Of a stretch of DNA of 11,704 bases, positions 1-5,836 are shown piece by piece; positions within the stretch are counted from its first letter, which is position 1, and each line of letters begins with the position of its first letter. The stretch covers positions 1 to 11,704 of the forward strand of contig CAIWTR010000206.1 of assembly GCA_903915615.1 (NCBI GenBank), in the 5' to 3' direction. This stretch comes from an uncultured Armatimonadota bacterium (GTDB lineage: Bacteria > Armatimonadota > Armatimonadia > Armatimonadales > Armatimonadaceae). A model generated the notes under the pieces. It searched no databases, was not told where the DNA came from, and saw only the letters and a program-made list of their open reading frames with translations. The translations under genes and the position numbers were made by a program.

Positions 1-303
1 AGTGAGTGGGCACTGCTGATTGGTGCTGCAGCAGTTACCATTGGAGACATTCCAGTCGTCGGTAAGTTGGTCTGGACACTGCTAAATGGCGTTCTGCAGT
101 CGCTTATTTTTTTCGCCAACATGCTTGCTGATGTTCCATATGCAGATGTTGCAACAGGTGTCGCGAATCCATATGCGGTGGTGGTTGCAAGTGTCGGATT
201 AGTTGGTGGGTTTGCACAGCTTGGACGAAAGCTCTGTGGTAGTGCCTTCGCTTCGCAGCCACAGTACTACATTCCGTGGTCACCATCTAAACCGCTAACG
301 TAA
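1..303 (+). CDS. comEC: ComEC/Rec2 DNA-uptake channel, C-terminal end of membrane domain (partial)
   Basis: The reading frame is open from base 1 and ends with TAA at 301-303, so this is the last 100 residues of a larger protein that begins outside the window. The visible part has two hydrophobic stretches. The pattern is IPVVGKLVW, a helix, then ANMLADVPYADVA (the 'A..lA.lP.a' segment usual near the end of the ComEC competence domain), then a final helix VVVASVGLVGG followed by basic residues. ComEC forms the inner-membrane channel through which single-stranded DNA enters the cytoplasm during transformation. In most bacteria the same polypeptide continues into a metallo-beta-lactamase domain. 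Here it stops after a short polar tail, and that domain is a separate gene 121 bases downstream. The TTG at 67 is not the real start. The family call rests on segment style plus the neighbour, so it is good but not certain. Confidence 0.72.
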   Translation, partial: SEWALLIGAAAVTIGDIPVVGKLVWTLLNGVLQSLIFFANMLADVPYADVATGVANPYAVVVASVGLVGGFAQLGRKLCGSAFASQPQYYIPWSPSKPLT

Positions 304-355
304 ATGCTCGTTACCTCGTTTTGAACGGTAAGGAATCGTGCAACAAAAGTGAGCA

Positions 356-380
356 TGACAAAAGTTTGTCAGGATTTTTT
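356..380 (+). terminator. Possible weak terminator or palindromic site between the two comEC halves
   Basis: TGACAAA (356-362) and TTTGTCA (365-371) form a perfect 7-bp inverted repeat separated by AG, followed after three bases by six T (375-380). As RNA it would fold as a 5-bp TGACA/TGTCA stem with a 6-nt loop and a U tract, a weak intrinsic terminator at best. It could equally be a protein-binding palindrome. The rest of 304-424 holds no gene. It contains an approximate direct repeat (318-338 and 405-423, sharing GTTT-GAACG-TA-GG) and the octamer AGGAATCG twice (331-338 and 393-400). Confidence 0.3.
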
Positions 381-424
381 CCAGAAAAGTGTAGGAATCG
401 ATGAGTTTCGAACGTTAGGTATGT

Positions 425-1339
425 ATGTTTCGCATCATATTTTTATGTTTTGTCATTAGTGCGGTTACTGTACTTGCGGGTTGTGGACATCGTGCGTTGA
501 CGGTGACTTGCATCGATGTGGGTCAGGGGGATGCCGTTCTGGTTGCTTTTCCAAACGGCAAGCATTGGCTTATTGATGCTGGAGGCAACCCTGCTGGTGA
601 TACAGAAGCAGGCATTGACCCTGGCCATCGCAACGTCCTCCCGGTCCTACGGGCAAAGGCGATTCAATCTATCGATGTTGTTGTTATGACGCATCCAGAT
701 GAAGACCATGTTCAAGGAATGCTTGCTGTGGCTCGTCACATACCTGTCGGTCGTGTGTATTGGAATGGTTTCGAGGGGAGTCGAACCGAACAAAGGGTTC
801 GTGAAAAATTCGAACAAAAGGGAACAACTGTTGAAGCTGTCTCAGTCGGGAGTAGAACGTTGGTCGGAGATGTCGAAGTCGCTGTGATGAGCCCACCACT
901 CTCTCCGATCATGGGGACACGCAGTCCTGAAAATGAGAACAGTGTAATTCTGCTTATCACGTACAAAGATAAGTCGATATTGCTTACTGGAGATGTCGAA
1001 GCAGAAGGTGAACGAGAGCTTCTACGGTCGGCACAATCGGAGCTCAATGGCATTTCCCTCCTCAAAGTGGCGCACCACGGCTCTGATTCATCAAGTACTC
1101 CAGAATTTGTTCGTCGGGCACGTCCAGGAGTTGCATTTATCTCCTGTGGAAAACGAAATCGCTACGGGCATCCATCGATAGATGTAATGAAGCGATTTGA
1201 ACGTGTTGGAACGCAGCTCTATCGTACAGATCAATGCGGGATGCTTGAGTGGACATCTGATGGCCACGGTGAGGCTGTTACGACAATGTTGCCGTGTAAC
1301 GAAAACGCCCTGCGCGGAGCGCAGGGCGTTGAGAACTGA
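425..1339 (+). CDS. ComEC-type metallo-beta-lactamase domain as a separate lipoprotein
   Basis: 304 residues. The N-terminus is a lipoprotein signal peptide: a basic residue at 3, a hydrophobic core, and the lipobox LAGC with the lipidated Cys at 20. The rest is the metal-hydrolase domain normally found at the C-terminus of ComEC: IDVGQGDAVLV (about 30-40), LIDAGG (49-54), the metal motif THPDEDH (89-95), NENSVIL, ILLTGD (about 185), AHHGS (about 216) and a late YGHP. In ComEC this domain is thought to degrade or process the non-transported DNA strand on the outer face of the membrane. A lipid anchor would keep it on that same face, so the split preserves topology. Start ATG 425 is chosen because the frame has a TAG at 416 just upstream and only this start gives the signal peptide. 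The ribosome site is weak (TAGG). The last ~9 codons are also the terminator of the convergent regulator gene. Alternatively it could be a stand-alone MBL hydrolase unrelated to uptake, but the adjacent comEC argues against that. Confidence 0.85.
   Translation: MFRIIFLCFVISAVTVLAGCGHRALTVTCIDVGQGDAVLVAFPNGKHWLIDAGGNPAGDTEAGIDPGHRNVLPVLRAKAIQSIDVVVMTHPDEDHVQGMLAVARHIPVGRVYWNGFEGSRTEQRVREKFEQKGTTVEAVSVGSRTLVGDVEVAVMSPPLSPIMGTRSPENENSVILLITYKDKSILLTGDVEAEGERELLRSAQSELNGISLLKVAHHGSDSSSTPEFVRRARPGVAFISCGKRNRYGHPSIDVMKRFERVGTQLYRTDQCGMLEWTSDGHGEAVTTMLPCNENALRGAQGVEN
1298..1330 (-). terminator. Intrinsic terminator of the response-regulator gene, inside the convergent CDS
   Basis: A perfect 12-bp inverted repeat AACGCCCTGCGC (1304-1315) / GCGCAGGGCGTT (1319-1330) with a 3-nt loop. 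Read on the minus strand the stem is followed by TTTTCGTT, which fits a rho-independent terminator for the gene ending at 1355. On the plus strand no T tract follows, so it would not terminate the lipoprotein gene efficiently in that direction. The whole hairpin is translated as part of the C-terminal tail (NALRGAQGV) of the plus-strand protein. A smaller hairpin, GTAGCG-TTA-CGCTAC (1340-1354), lies directly between the two stop codons. Confidence 0.8.
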
Positions 1340-1354
1340 GTAGCGTTACGCTAC

Positions 1355-1747
1355 TTAGATGACGGTACGTCCATCATCAGCTCCAGATTGCAGGAGACGC
1401 TTCGCAAACGTCACGAGCTCAATCGGGTTGAACGGCTTTGTCAGGTACATGTCCGCGCCACGTGTGTAGCCTTCGAGAACATCACGATCCTGAGCCTTTG
1501 CAGTCAACATGATGACTGGGAGGTTTTCAAGAGCTGGATCACGACGGATGTTCGAAAGTAACTCAAAACCATCCATCTCTGGCATCATCACATCGGAAAC
1601 CAGCAAATCTGGTCGATTTGCACGAATCTTCTCGAGAGCTTGCGCTCCGTTGTTCGCAGTCTCCACCTGAAAACCTTGTCGCTCCAAGTTGACTTGGATC
1701 AGACGGACAATATTCGGTTCGTCATCCGTGACGAGGATACGAGGCAT
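1355..1747 (-). CDS. Single-domain response regulator (CheY-like receiver)
   Basis: 130 residues, entirely a receiver domain. The key residues are all present: acidic pocket Asp8-Asp9, phosphoacceptor Asp52 in LLVSDVMMPEMDG, switch Thr82 in IMLTAKA, and Lys104 in LTKPF. No output domain follows, so it must act through protein partners or as a phosphorelay intermediate. No histidine kinase lies nearby, so its input cannot be read from the window. The start ATG at 1747 is preceded on the minus strand by AAGGAAGG about 12 nt upstream, a good ribosome site with slightly long spacing. It has its own sigma-70-like promoter in the region shared with hrcA and its own terminator, so it is a monocistronic unit. 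Confidence 0.93.
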   Translation of the reverse strand: MPRILVTDDEPNIVRLIQVNLERQGFQVETANNGAQALEKIRANRPDLLVSDVMMPEMDGFELLSNIRRDPALENLPVIMLTAKAQDRDVLEGYTRGADMYLTKPFNPIELVTFAKRLLQSGADDGRTVI

Positions 1748-1807
1748 GGGCTGTAGTTACCTTCCTTTTCGCGAAGCAAGTGGTGTCGCCACCCCTGCAG
1801 TGTCACT

Positions 1808-1837
1808 ATTCTACTCGCTGCTGGTAACTGATGTCAA
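1808..1837 (-). promoter_or_regulatory. Sigma-70-type promoter of the response regulator
   Basis: On the minus strand, TTGACA (1837-1832) is followed after 18 bases by TAGAAT (1813-1808). Transcription would begin near 1801, giving a leader of about 53 nt with a purine-rich ribosome site. This is the best consensus match in the window. Confidence 0.65.
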
Positions 1838-1846
1838 TTGTGTGGA

Positions 1847-1875
1847 TTGACGCACTGCATGGATATCGTTATTAT
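1847..1875 (+). promoter_or_regulatory. hrcA promoter; near-leaderless transcript
   Basis: TTGACG (1847-1852), 17 bases, then TATTAT (1870-1875). The predicted start of transcription is near 1882, only about 6 nt before the hrcA ATG at 1888, and no ribosome-binding sequence is present. The overlapping TATATA or TATAGA (1873-1880) would bring the start even closer to the ATG. The palindrome GACTAGTC (1879-1886) covers the predicted start site. No CIRCE element (TTAGCACTC-N9-GAGTGCTAA) is visible. The -35 box sits back-to-back with that of the divergent regulator gene, nine bases away. Confidence 0.6.
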
Positions 1876-1887
1876 ATAGACTAGTCA

Positions 1888-2943
1888 ATGTCACAGTCGA
1901 AGCCCGTTATATCTTTGGACGACCGACAGCAGCGGATTCTCGAGGCTGTTGTTAATGACTATGTCGAAACTGCAGAGCCCGTTGGGTCGGCTGCATTGCT
2001 TGAACGACATCCACTTGGCATACGATCCGCCACACTCCGCTCTGAAATGGCCCTCCTTGCTGAACGCGGTTTCCTCGTTCAGCCCCATACCAGCTCAGGC
2101 CGGGTTCCATCAAATGTCGGTTACCGGTACTACGTCAACCAGCTGATGCGCGACGTTACTGTTCCAAACACCACTATCGATCGTGTTGACAACCGAATTC
2201 GAGGCAATGATCATCACGTTGAAGCAGTCCTGGATGCATCCTGTCAGGTACTCGCTGACATCACCGGGCTCCCATCGCTGGCAACGCCTCCTGCAACCGG
2301 CGTCGTAAGCATCCATCGTATTTTTCTCTCACCTGTAACATCTACGCAAACGCTGTTAGTCATTCTGTATTCCAATGGTCGCTCTGAGAATCGAATCCTC
2401 ACCGGATTTTCTCTAACGGCGAAGGAGTCCTGGATACTTGCCGATGCGCTTAATGAAGCTGCCGCAGGTGTTTCACTTACGAATCTGAGCGACCATGGCC
2501 TTCCGGGTATCCCGCGCGAATTGATTGCGTTTACGGCTATCTGGAGTGTCATCTCATCCGATGTCAGAACTGCAGCTCGAGATATGTGTTCGGGTGTACA
2601 GGTCGTTGTCCATCGAAGTGAAGCTGCGCTACAGCACCCCGAATTTCGTGATGTAGAGCGGTTTGGGCACTTCCTTACACTGATGCAGGAACGTGCAGCC
2701 CTCCTTGAACTTTTGGCAGGCCCCGCCCTTACAGAGTCAACCGTCCGCATAGGTGCCGAGCTTGGCTCGAGTGACCTTGGGAGTTACTCGATGGTTACGG
2801 CTATGTATTCCGTGGGCAACAGCCAGCAAGGAACGATTGGCGTCATAGGCCCAACACGGATGCGCTATCCAGAAGTGATTGCATCCGTGAAGCATGTCGC
2901 AAAGACCGTTGGTAAGGTGCTTCAGCGCCTGACCTTTTCCTGA
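1888..2943 (+). CDS. hrcA: Heat-inducible transcription repressor HrcA
   Basis: 351 residues, a normal length for HrcA. The N-terminal winged-helix DNA-binding region is clear: LDDRQQRIL (10-18), DYVETAEPVGS (24-34), the recognition region IRSATLRSEMALLAERGFL (45-63), and the invariant wing HTSSGRVPSNVGYRYYV (67-83). The remainder is the GAF-like dimerisation/inserted domain, ending in the usual hydrophobic GKVLQRL. HrcA represses chaperone genes by binding CIRCE operators and is kept active by GroEL. No CIRCE is recognisable in front of this gene or of grpE, so its targets may lie elsewhere or its operator may be divergent. grpE follows after 55 bases with its own ribosome site, a common pairing. 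The ATG is chosen because it fits the family N-terminus and lies just downstream of a promoter. Confidence 0.95.
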   Translation: MSQSKPVISLDDRQQRILEAVVNDYVETAEPVGSAALLERHPLGIRSATLRSEMALLAERGFLVQPHTSSGRVPSNVGYRYYVNQLMRDVTVPNTTIDRVDNRIRGNDHHVEAVLDASCQVLADITGLPSLATPPATGVVSIHRIFLSPVTSTQTLLVILYSNGRSENRILTGFSLTAKESWILADALNEAAAGVSLTNLSDHGLPGIPRELIAFTAIWSVISSDVRTAARDMCSGVQVVVHRSEAALQHPEFRDVERFGHFLTLMQERAALLELLAGPALTESTVRIGAELGSSDLGSYSMVTAMYSVGNSQQGTIGVIGPTRMRYPEVIASVKHVAKTVGKVLQRLTFS

Positions 2944-2998
2944 TGTTCAGGGTATTCTGAATAGGTCAATAAATATCCCATTTGAGAGGTATCACACA

Positions 2999-3514
2999 AT
3001 GTCCGCGCCTGATGAAACAGCAAATGCTGATGACTCGACTACTCCTACTGAGACCCAACCCAACGATGTAATCATTGCTGATCTGGAACAACAGGTAGCC
3101 GATGCGAACGAGGCTCGTTTACGAGCGCTTGCAGAATTTCAAAACTATCGCCGCAGAACAGATGAAGAGCGCGAAAGCTTGAAGAGTTTCTTGTTGACTG
3201 GTGTCATGGAGAGTCTCCTGCCAATCGTCGACAATTTTGGCCGTGCTGTCGAGTCCATGAATGCATCTTCGGATATCGACAAGCTCCGCGATGGCATCTC
3301 TGGCATTCACCGTCAGTTGGCAACCTTGTTGGAGAAAAATGGCGTTGAACAAATCGAAGCCGATGGTGCTGCTTTTGACCCTAATCTCCATAATGCTGTG
3401 ATGCGGGTTGAAGATTCTGGTGCACCGGCCGATACGGTGGTTGAAGTTCTCCAGCCTGGCTACAAGATTGGCGGGCGAGTCCTACGCCCTGCTCTGGTCA
3501 AGGTTTCAGGCTGA
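2999..3514 (+). CDS. grpE: GrpE, nucleotide exchange factor of DnaK
   Basis: 171 residues, slightly short for GrpE. Residues 1-25 are an acidic, polar, probably disordered tail. A coiled-coil helix follows (about 26-65) with the family motif LRALAEFQNYRRRT (42-54). The C-terminal beta domain carries the GrpE signature FDPNLHNAV and ends PGYKIGGRVLRPALVKVS. GrpE releases ADP from DnaK and acts as a thermosensor of the Hsp70 cycle in the cytoplasm. The ribosome site GAGAGG (2984-2989) lies 9 nt before the ATG. It is downstream of hrcA and probably co-transcribed. Unusually, dnaK and dnaJ do not follow; a strong terminator begins 27 bases after the stop codon. Confidence 0.95.
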   Translation: MSAPDETANADDSTTPTETQPNDVIIADLEQQVADANEARLRALAEFQNYRRRTDEERESLKSFLLTGVMESLLPIVDNFGRAVESMNASSDIDKLRDGISGIHRQLATLLEKNGVEQIEADGAAFDPNLHNAVMRVEDSGAPADTVVEVLQPGYKIGGRVLRPALVKVSG

Positions 3515-3540
3515 CATCCACTCATCCGAATAAGCAGAAG

Positions 3541-3579
3541 TCCGCCGCAATGCTCAAGGCATTTCGGCGGATTTTTCTT
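3541..3579 (+). terminator. Intrinsic terminator of hrcA-grpE overlapping the next start codon
   Basis: Left arm TCCGCCG (3541-3547) pairs with CGGCGGA (3565-3571). After one C/T mismatch the stem continues with AATGC (3549-3553) against GCATT (3559-3563), with loop TCAAG. The stem runs straight into TTTTTCTT (3572-3579). This is a strong rho-independent terminator on the plus strand. The ATG at 3550 of the following membrane protein is part of the left arm and the T tract is within its codons 8-10, so the hairpin would both stop transcription and hide the start codon. Confidence 0.85.
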
Positions 3580-4848
3580 GCGTACCTGCCACTTGCGTTA
3601 GCGTTTCAGCTGATGGTGCTTGAGGCACCATTGTTTTCATCCACGATTGCCGGATTACCAGACTCTGCCAGGCAGCTCCGAGCCTGGGGATTGACGATGC
3701 AGCTCTCACTTTGCATTGAGAGCCCTGTGATCATGCTGCTTGCATCCAGCCTCGCGTTCGTTCACTCCGCTGAGACCTACGCGGTAACCCGCAAACTCAC
3801 CATTATTTTGTGTTGGTACTGCACAGTTCTGACTTTTCTCGCCGGATGGACTCCCCTGCTTGACATCGTGGCACATGGGTGGCTTGGCTTTCCGATGGAG
3901 ACGGTTGAAGCATCGCGAAACCCGCTCCGCATAATGTTGTTCTGGTCAGCCGCCATCGGGTGGAGACGCTTCCTTCAAGGCATCCTTATTCATCAAGGAC
4001 AAGCACAGCGCCTCGTTCACGGAACATTACTCCGCCTCACAGCCATTTTCTTGACCACGGTAACCATGGCGCGAACTGTAAATGTCGGTGGAGCAGCGAT
4101 TGCCGCAACCGCCATTATGGTTGGCGTGCTCATCGAGAGTGTTTACGTGACGGTAGTCTCGAAGCCCGCGGTGAAGTTGGTTACCAATGTTTCCTGTGGA
4201 AGTGACGCATCCACACTGATGCGTAAGCTCATTCGGTTTCATACGCCTCTCGCTGCCACATCGTTGCTTGGCCTAATCGTGCAACCCGTCGTTAGCCAGT
4301 TTCTCGCAGGAAAACCCGACAGCTATGTCAGTCTTGCCGTCTGGCCTGTGCTTTTTGGGATTGTTCTTGAGCTGCGTGGCTGGGGAATCAGTGTTCAGGA
4401 GCTTGCGGTCGGGAGACTAAAGCAAAAACGATCGACTGAGCGCGGCATCTGGCTCTTTGCAATCTTTGTTGGGGTCCTTACATCTGCAGTCGTGGTCTTA
4501 ATTTGTCTGATCCCCGCCCTGATGCAGGGTATTGAGAAAGTCCTCAACCTAGATGGACGAAACCGTGAGATTCGCGTTGCACTCGAACAAGCGCTTCCGT
4601 GGTGCATCGGACTACCACTGAGTACATCACTTCTTTCCGCGCATCGGGGAATTCTTGCCTACAAGAAACAAAGCCTTCTCGTTTCAGCCGGGATGGTCGT
4701 GAGCATCGTCACTTTGGTGGGTTGTCTATGGCTTGCGCGGGCGAGTCAGTTCCCGGCACTTCCGACGGCATGCGTCATTCTGGTCATATCAGAGCTGGTC
4801 TCGCTGGGTGTGCAGCTCTTGCCGGTTAGGTCCAAGCCACGATCGTAA
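3550..4848 (+). CDS. ANKH-like polytopic membrane transporter (MOP/MATE superfamily)
   Basis: 432 residues with about 11-12 hydrophobic segments spread over the whole length. From memory the segment order resembles animal progressive ankylosis protein ANKH. The N-terminus has FLAYLPLAL, a charged helix, then IAGLPDS..LRAWGL..SL...SP....AFVHS. A middle part contains GILIHQGQ. The second half begins RKLIRFHTPLAA with a following helix VQPVVSQF and WPVLFGIVLELRGW. The end has LPLSTSLLSAHRGILAYKKQ. ANKH exports ATP/citrate (and so pyrophosphate) in animals; the substrate here cannot be inferred. The alternative is a generic MATE-like or O-antigen-flippase-like protein. ATG 3550 is the only start that keeps helix 1, yet it is buried in the hrcA-grpE terminator hairpin and has only a poor ribosome site (AGAAG about 9 nt upstream). 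No terminator is evident in the 74 bases before the convergent gene end at 4923. Confidence 0.6.
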   Translation: MLKAFRRIFLAYLPLALAFQLMVLEAPLFSSTIAGLPDSARQLRAWGLTMQLSLCIESPVIMLLASSLAFVHSAETYAVTRKLTIILCWYCTVLTFLAGWTPLLDIVAHGWLGFPMETVEASRNPLRIMLFWSAAIGWRRFLQGILIHQGQAQRLVHGTLLRLTAIFLTTVTMARTVNVGGAAIAATAIMVGVLIESVYVTVVSKPAVKLVTNVSCGSDASTLMRKLIRFHTPLAATSLLGLIVQPVVSQFLAGKPDSYVSLAVWPVLFGIVLELRGWGISVQELAVGRLKQKRSTERGIWLFAIFVGVLTSAVVVLICLIPALMQGIEKVLNLDGRNREIRVALEQALPWCIGLPLSTSLLSAHRGILAYKKQSLLVSAGMVVSIVTLVGCLWLARASQFPALPTACVILVISELVSLGVQLLPVRSKPRS

Positions 4849-4922
4849 TCATCGGAGACATGTAGAGATCTGTTAGCAAGCAGTGCGTTGTTGCATACAA
4901 ACCATCCGAGACGAGAGCTTAG

Positions 4923-5177
4923 CTACAGACGATAGATGAGCTCATCGAGGAGACCAGCGCGCATCAGGGCGTCAATATCAGACATAAACACATACACTTG
5001 TCCGTTTTGATCCCAGTTGGCATTTAGTCGACCATCAGAGATCAGCTCGCGCAGGCGCTGTTCAATGTCCTTTAACAGATCACGATCACGGGCGCCCGAT
5101 TGCCGGGACGACGCGCCGGGTCGCTCTTTAAGGCGGTCGTAGACACGGACAGATGCCAGCTTGATACGCATACTCAT
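4923..5177 (-). CDS. Small protein of unknown function
   Basis: I do not recognise this protein. From ATG 5177 it has 84 residues. The first third is basic (MRIKLASVRVYDRLKERPG), then comes a polar linker (SSRQSGARDRD), an amphipathic helix rich in charged residues (LLKDIEQRLRELISDGRL), a short segment NWDQNGQVYVF, and a C-terminal helix SDIDALMRAGLLDELIYRL. It has no signal peptide, membrane segment or cysteines, so it is probably a small cytoplasmic protein. The frame is open to an ATG at 5207 (94 residues, overlapping the pseudopilin by 28 bases). I prefer 5177 because it lies 2 nt after the pseudopilin stop and has AGGA 10 nt upstream; an ATG at 5171 is also possible. It is the last gene of the ilvE-iaaA-pseudopilin operon. 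A perfect palindrome GATGAGCTCATC (4935-4946) lies near the 3' end, without a T tract. Confidence 0.6.
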   Translation of the reverse strand: MSMRIKLASVRVYDRLKERPGASSRQSGARDRDLLKDIEQRLRELISDGRLNANWDQNGQVYVFMSDIDALMRAGLLDELIYRL

Positions 5178-5179
5178 GG

Positions 5180-5836
5180 CTAATCTGTCCTGCTGTCCCG
5201 CATCCACTTGGCATGAAAGTCCAGGAAGATGCGGTTTCTGCCGCCACGATGTGCCGTTAGCCCCTTCATATCGGCGGCAACAGATGGAATTGTTTTTGGG
5301 AAATATGGGTCAACCAACAGCTCAATGGATGCATCGGAGTCCGGATAGCCAGCCATTACCAGGTCCGATAGAGCACCTACCATCGGCTTGCCCCAGAGAT
5401 TGTCGAGTGGCACCGGTTGGTCCGGCCTGTCAAATCGCCACATCCAGTACGTAGTAACACCAAACGGTGTTGCTTCAAGCACTTGCTTTCGATTCGCAAA
5501 CTTCCCGATTCCCGATGGGCAAGTAAACAGTGATGTTGACTTTATATACGGATTGAGGATGATTGCCGCCCAGCCGCAACGTGGATCAGAGGGCGGCCAT
5601 GATGGTGCCCAGGGGCGCTGTGAAGGAACGATTTTGAGGTCACGCCGATCAGGAAAGCATTCATCGTAATCATTTACGTACATCCCTACCGCAAGACCAA
5701 TCTGACGCATATTCGACAGACATGCGGTGGACCGTGCACTTTCACGGGCGGATGCAAACACCGGGAAAAGGATTGCAGCAAGAATTGCAATAATCGCGAT
5801 GACAACCAGCAGCTCGATCAGCGTAAAGGCTCTCAT
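5180..5836 (-). CDS. Type IV/II pseudopilin with degenerate H-X9-DG C-terminal motif
   Basis: 218 residues. The N-terminus is a very short class III (prepilin) leader, MRA, followed by FTLIELLVVIAIIAILAAIL with the key Glu at mature position 5. The residue before the cleavage site is Ala instead of the usual Gly, which prepilin peptidases can tolerate. Then come FPVFASARESARSTACLSNM and QIGLAVGMYVNDYDE, a style abundant in Armatimonadota and Planctomycetes. A cysteine pair (Cys87, Cys107 region) may form a disulfide. The C-terminus has AHRGGRN followed by IFLDFH, matching the 'H-X9-DG' processing-associated domain except that the Gly after Asp is Phe. It probably assembles into, or is displayed on, a pseudopilus or cell surface. 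The ATG overlaps the iaaA stop as ATGA, so translation is likely coupled. It has no pilus machinery nearby. Confidence 0.85.
   Translation of the reverse strand: MRAFTLIELLVVIAIIAILAAILFPVFASARESARSTACLSNMRQIGLAVGMYVNDYDECFPDRRDLKIVPSQRPWAPSWPPSDPRCGWAAIILNPYIKSTSLFTCPSGIGKFANRKQVLEATPFGVTTYWMWRFDRPDQPVPLDNLWGKPMVGALSDLVMAGYPDSDASIELLVDPYFPKTIPSVAADMKGLTAHRGGRNRIFLDFHAKWMRDSRTD

Noticed and set aside
736..1065. 109-residue minus-strand ORF opposite the MBL lipoprotein gene
   Set aside because: Low-complexity Ser/Arg/Thr composition typical of antisense translation; the plus-strand frame encodes a clear conserved domain.
1748..1887. CIRCE operator in front of hrcA
   Set aside because: No TTAGCACTC / GAGTGCTAA arms are present; GCACTGC at 1852-1858 is only a chance fragment.
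2244..2750. 168-residue minus-strand ORF opposite hrcA
   Set aside because: A shadow of the hrcA frame with no recognisable domain and no ribosome site or promoter.
4935..4946. Perfect palindrome GATGAGCTCATC as a terminator between convergent genes
   Set aside because: It lies inside the 3' coding part of the small ORF, has no T tract on either strand and has no loop; kept only as a note in that gene's entry.
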